Source of the DNA: Roseivivax isoporae LMG 25204
GTDB taxonomy: Bacteria; Pseudomonadota; Alphaproteobacteria; Rhodobacterales; Rhodobacteraceae
DNA length: 64,000 bases
Direction of reading: 5' to 3'
NCBI RefSeq assembly: GCF_000521865.1
Contig: NZ_JAME01000003.1
Coordinates: forward strand, 124,001-188,000
The translations under genes and the position numbers were made by a program. The notes under the pieces were generated by a model. That model ran no database searches and was not told the origin of the DNA. It saw nothing but the letters and a program-made list of their open reading frames with translations. This document shows positions 41,153 through 49,742 of this stretch, piece after piece (within the stretch, counting starts at the first letter, position 1; each line of letters begins with the position of its first letter).

Positions 41153-41729
41153 CGTGCAGATCCGCAAGATCGCCACGCTCATCGAGGAGGTGCGCCACGA
41201 ATTCGGGCCCCCGCCCGGGACGCCGCTCCTGCGGGGCGCGATCCTCTGCGCCATCGCCAATCCCTATGCCGGCGCGTACGCGCCCGACATCGCGCCCTTC
41301 ATGGAGGACCTGAAGCCGCTCGGCCTCGACATGGCGAACCGGCTGCTCGCGGCGCTGGGCGGCGACCCGGCGCGGATCGAGGGCTACGGCAAGGGGGCGA
41401 TCGTGGGCGGCGCGGGCGAGCTCGAGCACGGCGCGCTCTGGCACGTGCCCGGCGGCTACGCCATGCGCGAGGCGCTGGGCGGAGCCATGGCCATCGTGCC
41501 CTCGACCAAGAAGGTGGGGGGCGTCGGCGCGCGGCTCGACGTGCCGGTGACGCATGTGAACGCCTCCTACGTGCGCTCGCATTTCGACGCGATGGAGGTC
41601 GGGCTGCCGGACGGACCCAGGGCCGACGAGATCGTCGTCGTCCTGGTCATGACCACCGGCGCGCGGGTGCATGCGCGCGTGGGCGGACTGGCGGCGGCCG
41701 ACATCGAGGGAAAGGACGGACTGAGATGA
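41145..41729 (+). CDS. PF06684 (amino acid synthesis family, DUF1185) protein, copy 1
   Basis: A 194-residue protein of PF06684. Family marks are NPYAGAYAPDIAPFMEDL, YGKGAIVGGAGELEHGALWH, PSTKKVGGVGARLDVP and VRSHFDAMEV. The family's fold is chorismate-mutase/YjgF-like, and its function is unknown; the name comes from genome context. The gene overlaps the UPF0280 gene by eight bases and the second copy by four, so a heteromeric pair is likely. A step after ring opening is a guess. Confidence 0.88.
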   Translation: MPDVQIRKIATLIEEVRHEFGPPPGTPLLRGAILCAIANPYAGAYAPDIAPFMEDLKPLGLDMANRLLAALGGDPARIEGYGKGAIVGGAGELEHGALWHVPGGYAMREALGGAMAIVPSTKKVGGVGARLDVPVTHVNASYVRSHFDAMEVGLPDGPRADEIVVVLVMTTGARVHARVGGLAAADIEGKDGLR

Positions 41730-42310
41730 GCGCGGACATCCGGAAGATCGCGGTCTGGGTCGAGGAAACCCACCGCGAGGCGGGGCGCGCCATCGCGCCC
41801 GCGACCCGCAAGGCGGTGGCGGCGGCGGTGATCGCGAACCCCTTCGCCGGGCGCTACGAGGAGGACCTCGCGCCGCTCATGGAGATCGGCGCGGAACTGG
41901 GCGGGCTTCTCGGCGCGCGCTGCGTGGCGGCGCTCGGCATCGCGCCCGGGCAGGCGGAGAGCTACGGCAAGGCGGCGATGGTGGGCGAGAACGGCGAGCT
42001 CGAGCACGCGGCGGCGATCCTGCATCCGAAGCTCGGCGCGCCGCTCCGCGCCGCGGTCGAGAAGGGCGCGGCGCTGGTGCCCTCGTCGAAGAAGATGGGC
42101 GGGCCGGGGCAGGTGCTGGACGTGCCGCTCGGGCACAAGGACGCGGCCTATGTGCGCTCGCATTTCGACGGGATCGAGATCCGGCTGAACGACGCGCCGC
42201 GGGCGGACGAGATCCTCGTGGCGGTCGCGGTCACCGATTCCGGGCGGCCCCTGCCGCGTGTGGGCGGGCTCACCGCGGCGGAGGCCAAGGGCGAGGACGG
42301 CCTGCGCTAG
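41726..42310 (+). CDS. PF06684 (amino acid synthesis family, DUF1185) protein, copy 2
   Basis: A 194-residue paralogue of the preceding gene, equal in length and aligned end to end: NPFAGRYEEDLAPLMEIG, YGKAAMVGENGELEHAAAIL, PSSKKMGGPGQVLDVP and VRSHFDGIEI. Copies 1 and 2 differ most before residue 30 and in the region around 55-65, so they diverged long ago rather than by recent duplication. It ends the six-gene operon; a hairpin follows 11 bases later. Confidence 0.88.
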   Translation: MSADIRKIAVWVEETHREAGRAIAPATRKAVAAAVIANPFAGRYEEDLAPLMEIGAELGGLLGARCVAALGIAPGQAESYGKAAMVGENGELEHAAAILHPKLGAPLRAAVEKGAALVPSSKKMGGPGQVLDVPLGHKDAAYVRSHFDGIEIRLNDAPRADEILVAVAVTDSGRPLPRVGGLTAAEAKGEDGLR

Positions 42311-42320
42311 GCGGGCGGCG

Positions 42321-42339
42321 CCGGGGGCTCCGCCCCCGG
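42321..42339 (+). terminator. GC hairpin ending the hydroxylase operon
   Basis: Bases 42321-42328 (CCGGGGGC) pair with 42332-42339 around a three-base loop, followed by ACCCCCGGGATATTTCCGCC. A G/C hairpin followed by CGGGATATTT recurs between convergent genes in Rhodobacterales as I recall, so this is likely the terminator for the operon and perhaps for the convergent ileS. Confidence 0.6.
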
Positions 42340-42391
42340 ACCCCCGGGATATTTCCGCCAAGAAGAAGGGGCGGGGCGGTCCCCGCCCGCC

Positions 42392-45300
42392 TCAGCCGAG
42401 GGCCGCGTCGCAGCGCGCGCAGACGGCGGGATGCCGGTGGGTGCCCACGTCGGGCAGGATCTTCCAGCAGCGCTCGCATTTCCCGCCATCGGCGCGTTCG
42501 AACACCACGCCGATGCCGGGGCTCTCGGCGAGGCGGAAGCCGTCGGAGGGCACCGGGTCGCCCGAGAGCGCGATGCCCGAGGTGATGCAGATGTCGTCGA
42601 AGGGCACGTCCCGCAGCGCCGCGAGGATCTCGGTGTCCTCCACATGCACCACCGGGGCCGCCTCGAGCGAGGCGCCGATCGCCTTGTCGGTGCGCTGCAC
42701 TTCGAGCGCCGCGGTCACCACGCGCCGGGCCTGGCGCACGCGCGCCCACTTGGCGGCGAGCGCGTCGTCGCGCCATCCGGCCGGGGTCTCGGGCATGTCC
42801 TGCAGGTGGACGGAGCTGTCCTCGCCCGGGAACCGCTCGAGCCAGACCTCCTCCATGGTGAAGACGAGCACCGGGGCGAGCCAGGTGGTCAGCCGGTGGA
42901 ACAGGAGGTCCATCACCGTGCGCGCCGCGCGCCGGCGCGCGGTGTCGCCGTCGCAGTAGAGCGCGTCCTTGCGGATGTCGAAATAGTAGGCCGAGAGGTC
43001 GATGGTGCAGAAGTCGAAGAGCGTGCGGAACACGCCCTGGAAGTCGAAGCTGCGGTAGCCCTCGCGCACCCGGACGTCGAGTTCGGCGAGCCGGTGCAGC
43101 ACCCAGCGCTCGAGCTCGGGCATCTCGGCCGGCGCGACGCGGTCGGCTTCGGAGAAGTGCGACACCGCGCCCAGCAGGAAGCGCATGGTGTTCCTGAGCC
43201 GCCGGTAGCTGTCGGCGGTGCCCTTCAGGATCTCGGGGCCGATGCGCTGGTCGGCGGTGTAGTCCGCCTGCGCCACCCAGAGCCGCAGGATGTCGGCGCC
43301 GTACTGCGTGACCACCTCGTCGGGCACCACCGTGTTGCCGAGCGACTTCGACATCTTGTTGCCCTTGGCGTCGAGCGTGAAGCCGTGGGTCACCACGTTG
43401 CGGTAGGGTGCCCGGCCGATCGTGCCGCAGGCCTGCAGCATGGAGGAATGGAACCAGCCGCGGTGCTGGTCGGTCCCCTCCATGTAGACGTCGGCGATGC
43501 CGTCCTCGGTGCCGTCCGCGCGGTCGCGCAGCACGAAGGCGTGGGTCGAGCCGGAATCGAACCACACGTCGAGGATGTCGAACACCTGGTCCCACTGGGC
43601 CGGGTCGTGGTCGTCGCCGAGGAAGCGTTCCTTGGCACCGGGCTTGTACCAGGCATCCGCGCCCTCGGCCTCGAACGCCTCGAGGATGCGGGCGTTCACG
43701 GCCGGATCGCGCAGCAGGAAATCGGGGTCCGTGGGCTTGCCGCCGGCCCGGGTGAAGCAGGTGAGCGGCACGCCCCAGGCGCGCTGGCGCGACAGCACCC
43801 AGTCGGGCCGCGCCGCGATCATCGAGTGCAGGCGGTTGCGCCCGGAGCGCGGCGTCCAGGTCACGAGCTCGTCGATCGAGCGCAGCGCGCGTTCGCGGAT
43901 CGTGGTGCCGTAGGTGTCCTGCCCGTCGCCCACGGGGCGGTCGATGGCGGCGAACCATTGCGGCGTGTTGCGGTAGATGACCGGCGCCTTCGAGCGCCAG
44001 GAATGCGGATAGGAATGCTTGATCTTGCCGCGCGCCAGGAGGCCGCCGACGGCGGCGAGCTTGTCGATGACGGCCTTGTTGGCGTCGCCTTCCTTGCCGT
44101 TCTCCCGGAGGATGCGCGCGCCGCCGAAGAAGGGCAGGTCGGACCGGAAGCTGCCGTCGTCCATGACGTTGTAGGTGATGACCTGCTCGAGCATGCCGAG
44201 ACCGCGGTAGAGGTCGTATTCCTCCATCCCGTGCGAGGGCGCGCAATGCACGAAGCCCGTGCCCTCGTCGTCGGTCACGAAGTCGGCGGCGCGGAAGTCG
44301 CGCGGGCCGTCCCATTCGCCGCCCGAGCCCTCGGCCCCGGCGAGCGGGTGGGCGAGCGTCATGGCGCCGAGCTGCTCGGGGGTCACGTCGCGCAGGCGCC
44401 GCCACTGCCCGTCCGACAGGCGTGCCTTGGCGAAGGTCTGCGCGGCCAGCCGGTCGGCGAGGATGAAGCGGTCGCCGGGCGCGGCCCAGCATTCCTCGGG
44501 CGTCTCGGTCACCTCGTAGAGCCCGTAGGCGAAGTCGGCGCCGAACACGACGGCCTTGTTCGACGGGATGGTCCAGGGCGTGGTGGTCCAGATCACCACG
44601 TTCGCGCCGACGAAGGCCTCGCGCGCCTCGGCCTTGGCGCGCACGACCGCCTCGCGCTCGTCGTCGGTCGCCTCCTCGTCCGAGACGTCGAGCTCGGGCA
44701 TCGAGAAGTCGGTGACGCGGAACTTCACCCAGATGGTGAAGCTCTCCTTGTCGTGGTACTCGACCTCGGCCTCGGCGAGCGCGGTCTTCTCGACCGGGGA
44801 CCACATCACCGGCTTCGAGCCCTGGTAGAGCACGCCCGACATCAGGAACTTCTGGAAGTCCTCGGCGATGATGCGCTCGGCGCGGTAATCCATCGTCAGG
44901 TAAGGCGCGGCCCAGTTGCCGGTGATGCCGAGCCGCTTGAACTCGTCGCGCTGGATGTCGATCCAGCCCTCGGCGAACTTCCGGCATTCCTGGCGGAAAT
45001 CGACGACGTCGACCTCGTCCTTGTCGAGCCCCTTGGCGCGGTACTGCTCTTCGATCTTCCACTCGATGGGCAGGCCGTGGCAGTCCCAGCCGGGGATGTA
45101 GCGCGCGTCGTGCCCCATCATCTGGTGGCTGCGCACGATCATGTCCTTGATCGTCTTGTTCAGCGCGTGACCGATATGCAGGTGGCCGTTGGCGTAGGGC
45201 GGGCCGTCATGCAGGGTGAAGGGCGGCCGCCCGGGCTTTTCCCTCAGGCGGTCGTAGACGCCGATCCGTTCCCACCTCTCGAGCCAGCCGGGCTCGCGCT

Positions 45301-45397
45301 TGGGCAGGCCCGCCCGCATGGGAAAGTCGGTCCGGGGAAGGTTCAGCGTGTCCTTGTAGTCGGGCACGGTACGGGTGTCGGTCGTGTCGGCGCACAT
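42392..45397 (-). CDS. ileS: Isoleucyl-tRNA synthetase
   Basis: IleRS charges tRNA-Ile and edits mischarged valine. The 1001-residue class I synthetase has the HIGH motif in GHLHIGHALNKTI, the editing domain (VIWTTTPWTIPSNKAVVFG), the KMSKS loop in GNKMSKSLGN and the C-terminal zinc ribbon CERCWKILPDVG then CARCDAALG, which marks the common bacterial type. The ATG at 45397 lies at the right edge of a 463-base gene-free stretch. Convergent with the PF06684 pair. Confidence 0.97.
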   Translation of the reverse strand: MCADTTDTRTVPDYKDTLNLPRTDFPMRAGLPKREPGWLERWERIGVYDRLREKPGRPPFTLHDGPPYANGHLHIGHALNKTIKDMIVRSHQMMGHDARYIPGWDCHGLPIEWKIEEQYRAKGLDKDEVDVVDFRQECRKFAEGWIDIQRDEFKRLGITGNWAAPYLTMDYRAERIIAEDFQKFLMSGVLYQGSKPVMWSPVEKTALAEAEVEYHDKESFTIWVKFRVTDFSMPELDVSDEEATDDEREAVVRAKAEAREAFVGANVVIWTTTPWTIPSNKAVVFGADFAYGLYEVTETPEECWAAPGDRFILADRLAAQTFAKARLSDGQWRRLRDVTPEQLGAMTLAHPLAGAEGSGGEWDGPRDFRAADFVTDDEGTGFVHCAPSHGMEEYDLYRGLGMLEQVITYNVMDDGSFRSDLPFFGGARILRENGKEGDANKAVIDKLAAVGGLLARGKIKHSYPHSWRSKAPVIYRNTPQWFAAIDRPVGDGQDTYGTTIRERALRSIDELVTWTPRSGRNRLHSMIAARPDWVLSRQRAWGVPLTCFTRAGGKPTDPDFLLRDPAVNARILEAFEAEGADAWYKPGAKERFLGDDHDPAQWDQVFDILDVWFDSGSTHAFVLRDRADGTEDGIADVYMEGTDQHRGWFHSSMLQACGTIGRAPYRNVVTHGFTLDAKGNKMSKSLGNTVVPDEVVTQYGADILRLWVAQADYTADQRIGPEILKGTADSYRRLRNTMRFLLGAVSHFSEADRVAPAEMPELERWVLHRLAELDVRVREGYRSFDFQGVFRTLFDFCTIDLSAYYFDIRKDALYCDGDTARRRAARTVMDLLFHRLTTWLAPVLVFTMEEVWLERFPGEDSSVHLQDMPETPAGWRDDALAAKWARVRQARRVVTAALEVQRTDKAIGASLEAAPVVHVEDTEILAALRDVPFDDICITSGIALSGDPVPSDGFRLAESPGIGVVFERADGGKCERCWKILPDVGTHRHPAVCARCDAALG

Positions 45398-45860
45398 GTC
45401 GGGCGTCCTCGGGCAATCTTCGGGATCGGTCGAAATGAGGGGCGGCGCGGGCGTCCAGACGCCATTGTCCCGGCGCAGCGTGCTGGTGTCACGGCGCCGG
45501 GCAGCTAATTCGGATGAGGATCTTGAAGGATGCCGTCATGGCGCGGGTTATAGGCCCGCGGCCGGGCGAGGTAAAGCCGGCGGGCGGCCTGCGGGCCCGC
45601 CGCGCGGCCCGGCGGGCGTCGGCCGGTTCCGACCGATCGGCGCGCGCATCGGCAGGGCCTTGCCGGGGCGGGCGGTGCCGCGCTGCGGCGCGGCCGGAAC
45701 CGGCCGAGGCGCGGGGGCGGTTCCGGCAGGCTTCGGCCGCTTTCCGGCCGTTCCACCGTCCTCCCATGGCGAACCGGGACGTGCGGCCCAATCTCCTGGA
45801 ACAGGTCCCGCCGCACGATGCAGGGTGGGGCACAGTCGCGACCTCAGAGGAGTGATCGTC
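45398..45860. other. 463-base intergenic region with inverted repeats
   Basis: I find no convincing gene; short open frames on both strands are low-complexity Arg/Pro/Gly/Ala products. The region must carry the ileS promoter (leftward) and that of the small membrane protein gene (rightward). It is rich in dyads: GGCCGGAACCGGCC at 45692-45705 is a perfect palindrome, GGCCGGTTCC at 45621-45630 pairs with 45696-45705, and CGCGGGTTATAGGCCCGCG lies near 45543-45561. A structured leader or small RNA is possible. Confidence 0.5.
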
Positions 45861-46157
45861 ATGGCTTACAGCGACCGGAACCAGTCGACCGACCCCTACG
45901 TGCAGCCGATGGGCGCGGACCCGTCCATGCGTGCCCCCGCCTCGACGGGCAGCGCGCTTGCGGGGCTCGGCGTGGTGCTCGCGCTCATCCTCGCGGTGAT
46001 CTTCGGCACCAGCATGCTCGGCGGCTCGGACGATGCCGCGACCGGGGAGACGGTCCCCGCCGTCGAAAGCGGCGCGCCGGCCAGCGACGCGGCCGATGCG
46101 CCGCTCGCCCCCGCAGGCGAGGCGCCGACCGCGGGTACGGCTGCCCCGGCCGAGTGA
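45861..46157 (+). CDS. Small single-helix membrane protein, unknown
   Basis: A 98-residue protein: a polar N-terminus of about 30 residues, one hydrophobic helix (SALAGLGVVLALILAVIFGT) and an acidic Ala/Pro/Thr-rich tail, likely outside the membrane. No signal peptide or domain is recognised. It starts at ATG 45861 after AGAGGAGTG. The even codon use and ribosome site support a real gene. Confidence 0.65.
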   Translation: MAYSDRNQSTDPYVQPMGADPSMRAPASTGSALAGLGVVLALILAVIFGTSMLGGSDDAATGETVPAVESGAPASDAADAPLAPAGEAPTAGTAAPAE

Positions 46158-46246
46158 CCTTCCCCATACATGCGCCCCGGTCTCCCCGCCGGGGTGCATG
46201 GCGCGGCGGGACTGGCTCCCGCCGCGCAGGATGCTAGAAGGGGCGC

Positions 46247-46810
46247 ATGAGCCCTGCGCCCCTCTTTCCGCCCCTCGACGACGCCGACTGGCCGGACCGG
46301 CTGGACCACCTGCGCGACAGCTTCGCCACGCGGCTCGACGTCTACCGCACCATGGCCCACCGGCCCGACCTGCTTGCCGCCTGGGCGCCGCTGCGCGATC
46401 ACGTGGTGGTCAAGACGGCGCTCGGCGCGGAGCTGTCGGAGATCGCCATCCTGCGCATCGGCCACCGGGCGGGATCGCGCTACGAATGGGCGCACCACGT
46501 GGTGCGTGCCCGCGCGCTCGACATGCCGGACGCGCGCATCGCGTCGGTCGCGGGGCCGCTCGACGGCATGGCGACGGACGACGCGGTGATCGCCGGCGCG
46601 GTCGACCGCCTCTTCGATCACCAGGGCCTGCGCCCCGAGGACGCGGAGGCCGTCCGAGCGCTCGTGGGCACGGACGGCCTCTTCGACCTGATCGCGACGT
46701 TCGGTTTCTACATGACGCTCGCCGCGCTGCTGAAGACGGCCGGCACCCCGGTCGACGCGGACGTCGCCGCGGCGCTCGAGGCGCGGCCGTTCAATCCATC
46801 CGTACCGTGA
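46247..46810 (+). CDS. Carboxymuconolactone decarboxylase-family protein
   Basis: A 187-residue protein of the CMD/AhpD-like fold. The family stretch ELSEIAILRIGHRAGSRYEW followed by AHHVVRARALDMPDARI is present, but the CxxC of AhpD peroxidases is absent, so it is not a peroxidase of that type. Stand-alone members of this kind have no settled function. Its end overlaps the end of the spike-like gene by 20 bases. Confidence 0.85.
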   Translation: MSPAPLFPPLDDADWPDRLDHLRDSFATRLDVYRTMAHRPDLLAAWAPLRDHVVVKTALGAELSEIAILRIGHRAGSRYEWAHHVVRARALDMPDARIASVAGPLDGMATDDAVIAGAVDRLFDHQGLRPEDAEAVRALVGTDGLFDLIATFGFYMTLAALLKTAGTPVDADVAAALEARPFNPSVP

Positions 46811-49073
46811 TGTTCAGGTCGCCCAGCACGGGTTCCGGGAAGATCACGTGCACGAGGTTGCGCTGTCCGCCCATGGCGGCGGCGGTATAGGGCATGAACC
46901 ACTCGCTGACATTCGCCTCGTTGCGCAGCCGCGAGCGGTAGGCGATGGCATCCACGTCGCGCGCGTAGGCGTCGAAAGGCAGGTTGTGGTCGGTGTCGAT
47001 GACCCAGGTGTCCGAATGGCTGGCCTGGGTATGCGCGACCACCAGCGGGTTCGCGGTCGCGTACGTGATGTTGTGATAGGTGTTGTTGGTGAAGGTGACC
47101 CGCCGCATCCGCGAGAAGTCGAGCGGGGCGAAGGACGTGTCGACCCGCTCGACCCGGCTGATGGCGACGCCCGAGGCGCGGAACGTGTTGCCCGAGACGT
47201 TGAACCCGTTCACCCGGTGGTCCCGGCCATACGGCTTGACCACGATGAACGAGAAGGTCGGCGCGACGTCCGAGCAGAGAAACACGTTGTCGCAGATCGA
47301 CAGCCCGGCGAAGCCGAATCCGCCGGTATTGTCGGGCAGCGCCTCGCGCTCGTTCGTCCATTCGACGAAGCAGTTGTCGATGTAGTTGCCCGTGATCGTG
47401 GTGTTGCAGGCCCGGATCGGGATCACGATGCCGGCGGTGCGGATGCCGTTCGGGTTGCCGTCGCCCTGGAAGAAGTGGTTGCCGCTGATCAGCCCCTGGG
47501 CCCCCGACATGACGAGGAAGTGGCGGAACTGCGAGGCGCGGTTGTCGCGGATCTTGACGTCGTTGGCGTTGGTGTTGATCGCGACCGACTGACGGTTCTG
47601 AGCCGTCAGGTCGCCCTCGTAGCTGACGAAGTTGCAGCGTTCGATCATCAGGCCCTGGCAGCCGGTGCCGTGGCTGGTGATCGCGCGCCGGTGGGGCCGG
47701 TTGAAAGTGCAGTCGCGAATCTTGTTCACGACGCCCTGCGGCGGCAGCAGGATGCCGTTCGCGACCTCGCCCATCTGGAACTCGATGCTGTCCAGCACGA
47801 ACACGTCGAGCCGTTCGAACCCCGAGAAATCCAGCATGTACTTGAAGCGGGTGAAGGTGAAGCTCTGCGTGCCCTCGGCGTCCGACAGCGATTCCGACAG
47901 CGCGACCTCCTGCGCCGCGACGTTCTTGGAGGTGACGTAGATCTCGCGCCCGACGCCCGCGCCGGTCACCAGCGCGCCGACAGGCACGTTCGCCACGTTG
48001 GTGACACCGGTCAGGCGCTTGCTGTTCGTCGCCGCGTAGGTGGCCTGGCTCGTGACCACGGTCGGCGCCCACGCGCTGCCGCCGCTGGTGCTGAACTGCC
48101 CGTTGCGGATCACCCGCCGCTGGGCAAAGCTCGTGCGGTTCGGCACCACCGCCTGCATGTCGATCGGGCCGGACAGGTCGATCCGCCGCCCGCGCATGTC
48201 GAGGCTTTCGTGGTTCGCGTTGTTCAGGAGCGCCTGGAACGCCTTCTGGAACCCCGTGCGCTCGTCCCCGAAGGCGTCGATGTAGGTCGGAAGGTCGAAG
48301 GATTTGGTGAGCGCGAGGATCGCGTCCGCCGGCATGGTCACGCGACCCTCGAACACCACGCGGTGGTCGAGCGTGACCGAGCTGGCGAGCCGGTAGGTGC
48401 CCGCCGAGACGAGGATGGTGCGCCCGTCCGCGTCGGCATCGGCGGCCTCGAACGCCGCGCTGTCGTCGGTGGTCCCGTCGCCCGCCGCGCCGTAGTCGCG
48501 CACGTCGACCACGTTCAGCATCGTGCGCAGGAAGACCGAGGTCACGTCCTCGATCTCGATGTCATCGATGCGCACGATGCCGCCCGTGGGGCCAGTCAGG
48601 TCGAGACCGAAGTGACCGTGCACCGGCGCCGTGCCCCAGGCCATGTCGACCCCCGGGCGCGTGCCGGTGCCGACGATCGCGCTGACCTCGACCACGCGGC
48701 CATAGGCGGTCAGGGCGACCGCCGGCCCGGTCTCGACCAGCCCGGTGACGTGGGCGCCGCCCGCGCGCACTGCGTGTCCGGCGATGCGCACGCTCGGCAG
48801 CGCGCCCGACACCGCCTTCACCCGCGCGGTCACGCGCAGATAGCAGCCGGGCAGGATAGGCGTCTGCCCCATGTAGCGCAGGCGCTGCGTCGCCTCGGTC
48901 TTGGCCATCTCGAGGCAGCCGCCGAAATCCTGGTCGGCCGGGACGAAGGCGGCGGTGGCGACGCCCTGGTAGGTCGCCGATCCCGGGGTTCCGTCCGTTC
49001 GCGACCAGACCCCGAGCCCGGCCGCGAACGCCGTGGGCTGGAACACCACGCCGTCGGTAATCGCCTTGTTCAT
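46791..49073 (-). CDS. Large beta-helix protein (pectate lyase/GH28-related), possible GTA or phage spike
   Basis: A 760-residue protein with no signal peptide. Residues 1-190 look like a carbohydrate-binding jelly roll, introduced by MNKAITDGVVFQPTAF. From VVDVRDYGAAGDGTTDDSAA near 190 a pectate-lyase-3-type parallel beta-helix runs to the end, with repeated short N-x-F/Y strands. Layout and start resemble spike or tail-fibre proteins, and Rhodobacterales carry orphan genes of this kind that I associate with the gene transfer agent. No phage genes are adjacent. AAGGGAG precedes the ATG. Glycan binding or cutting is likely. Confidence 0.75.
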   Translation of the reverse strand: MNKAITDGVVFQPTAFAAGLGVWSRTDGTPGSATYQGVATAAFVPADQDFGGCLEMAKTEATQRLRYMGQTPILPGCYLRVTARVKAVSGALPSVRIAGHAVRAGGAHVTGLVETGPAVALTAYGRVVEVSAIVGTGTRPGVDMAWGTAPVHGHFGLDLTGPTGGIVRIDDIEIEDVTSVFLRTMLNVVDVRDYGAAGDGTTDDSAAFEAADADADGRTILVSAGTYRLASSVTLDHRVVFEGRVTMPADAILALTKSFDLPTYIDAFGDERTGFQKAFQALLNNANHESLDMRGRRIDLSGPIDMQAVVPNRTSFAQRRVIRNGQFSTSGGSAWAPTVVTSQATYAATNSKRLTGVTNVANVPVGALVTGAGVGREIYVTSKNVAAQEVALSESLSDAEGTQSFTFTRFKYMLDFSGFERLDVFVLDSIEFQMGEVANGILLPPQGVVNKIRDCTFNRPHRRAITSHGTGCQGLMIERCNFVSYEGDLTAQNRQSVAINTNANDVKIRDNRASQFRHFLVMSGAQGLISGNHFFQGDGNPNGIRTAGIVIPIRACNTTITGNYIDNCFVEWTNEREALPDNTGGFGFAGLSICDNVFLCSDVAPTFSFIVVKPYGRDHRVNGFNVSGNTFRASGVAISRVERVDTSFAPLDFSRMRRVTFTNNTYHNITYATANPLVVAHTQASHSDTWVIDTDHNLPFDAYARDVDAIAYRSRLRNEANVSEWFMPYTAAAMGGQRNLVHVIFPEPVLGDLNITVRMD

Positions 49074-49174
49074 CGCACTCCCTTTCCTCGCGCGGACAGG
49101 GAGAAGGGAGTAGGTCGCGAAGGTTGAGGCCGTCCTGCGCCACCGTCACGGTGGCGTTGCGCCCCCGGCCCCGG

Positions 49175-49582
49175 TCAGGCCGACAGGTCGGGCTGCGCGA
49201 CGACGCGGACGCCACCGATGCGCCACGCCCCGCCCATGTCGCGCATGTCGTAGTCGAGCACGTGCACCGCGCCCGCCGCGTCGCGGACGATCACCCGCTG
49301 CCAGAGGATGCCGCCTTCCTCGAAGAGGTCGCCGAAGGTCACCTCGGCCGGCCGCCAGACCATCGGGTAGCCGCGTTCGACCATGAGGCCGAAGTTCTCG
49401 GGCGTCCGGAACATGTTCTGGATCATCGGCGCGGCAAAGCCGAACGCCGTCGCCACGTCGTCGTTGCGGAACGCCTCCATCTGTCCCGAGATGACCGCCT
49501 CGATATCGCCGCCGCGCGAGTCCTGCGCCGTGGCGAGGGTCGCGACGGCCAGTGCCGCCGCAAGGACCAGGGTCCGGATCAT
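49175..49582 (-). CDS. DUF4864-family exported protein
   Basis: A 135-residue protein with a signal peptide (MIRTLVLAAALAVATLATAQ) and a mature domain of the DUF4864 type, marked by IEAVISGQMEAFRNDD and ENFGLMVERGYPMVWRP. The fold is probably NTF2-like. The function is unknown. The ATG at 49582 follows GGAGGCGC; a longer in-frame version would hide the signal peptide. A 101-base gap separates it from the spike-like gene. Confidence 0.85.
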   Translation of the reverse strand: MIRTLVLAAALAVATLATAQDSRGGDIEAVISGQMEAFRNDDVATAFGFAAPMIQNMFRTPENFGLMVERGYPMVWRPAEVTFGDLFEEGGILWQRVIVRDAAGAVHVLDYDMRDMGGAWRIGGVRVVAQPDLSA

Positions 49583-49742
49583 GTGCGCCTCCTCCAGCCG
49601 CGCGTCTCTCCTCCGGAGCCACGTAGCGCCGGGACACGCGGTTTCACGACTGCTTGGCATCGTGCCGGGCCCGCTTGCCGCCCGGGGCGCGCACGCCTAA
49701 CGTCGGCGCCGACACACGACCCTGCCATCACGAGGTCCATCC

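Noticed and set aside
42431-45508. A 1025-codon open frame opposite ileS
   Set aside because: Its sequence is fixed by the ileS codons on the other strand, and the product resembles no family.
45514-45855. A 113-codon frame starting MRILKDAV in the gap after ileS
   Set aside because: The product is a low-complexity Arg/Ala/Gly string with no ribosome site and no recognisable pattern.
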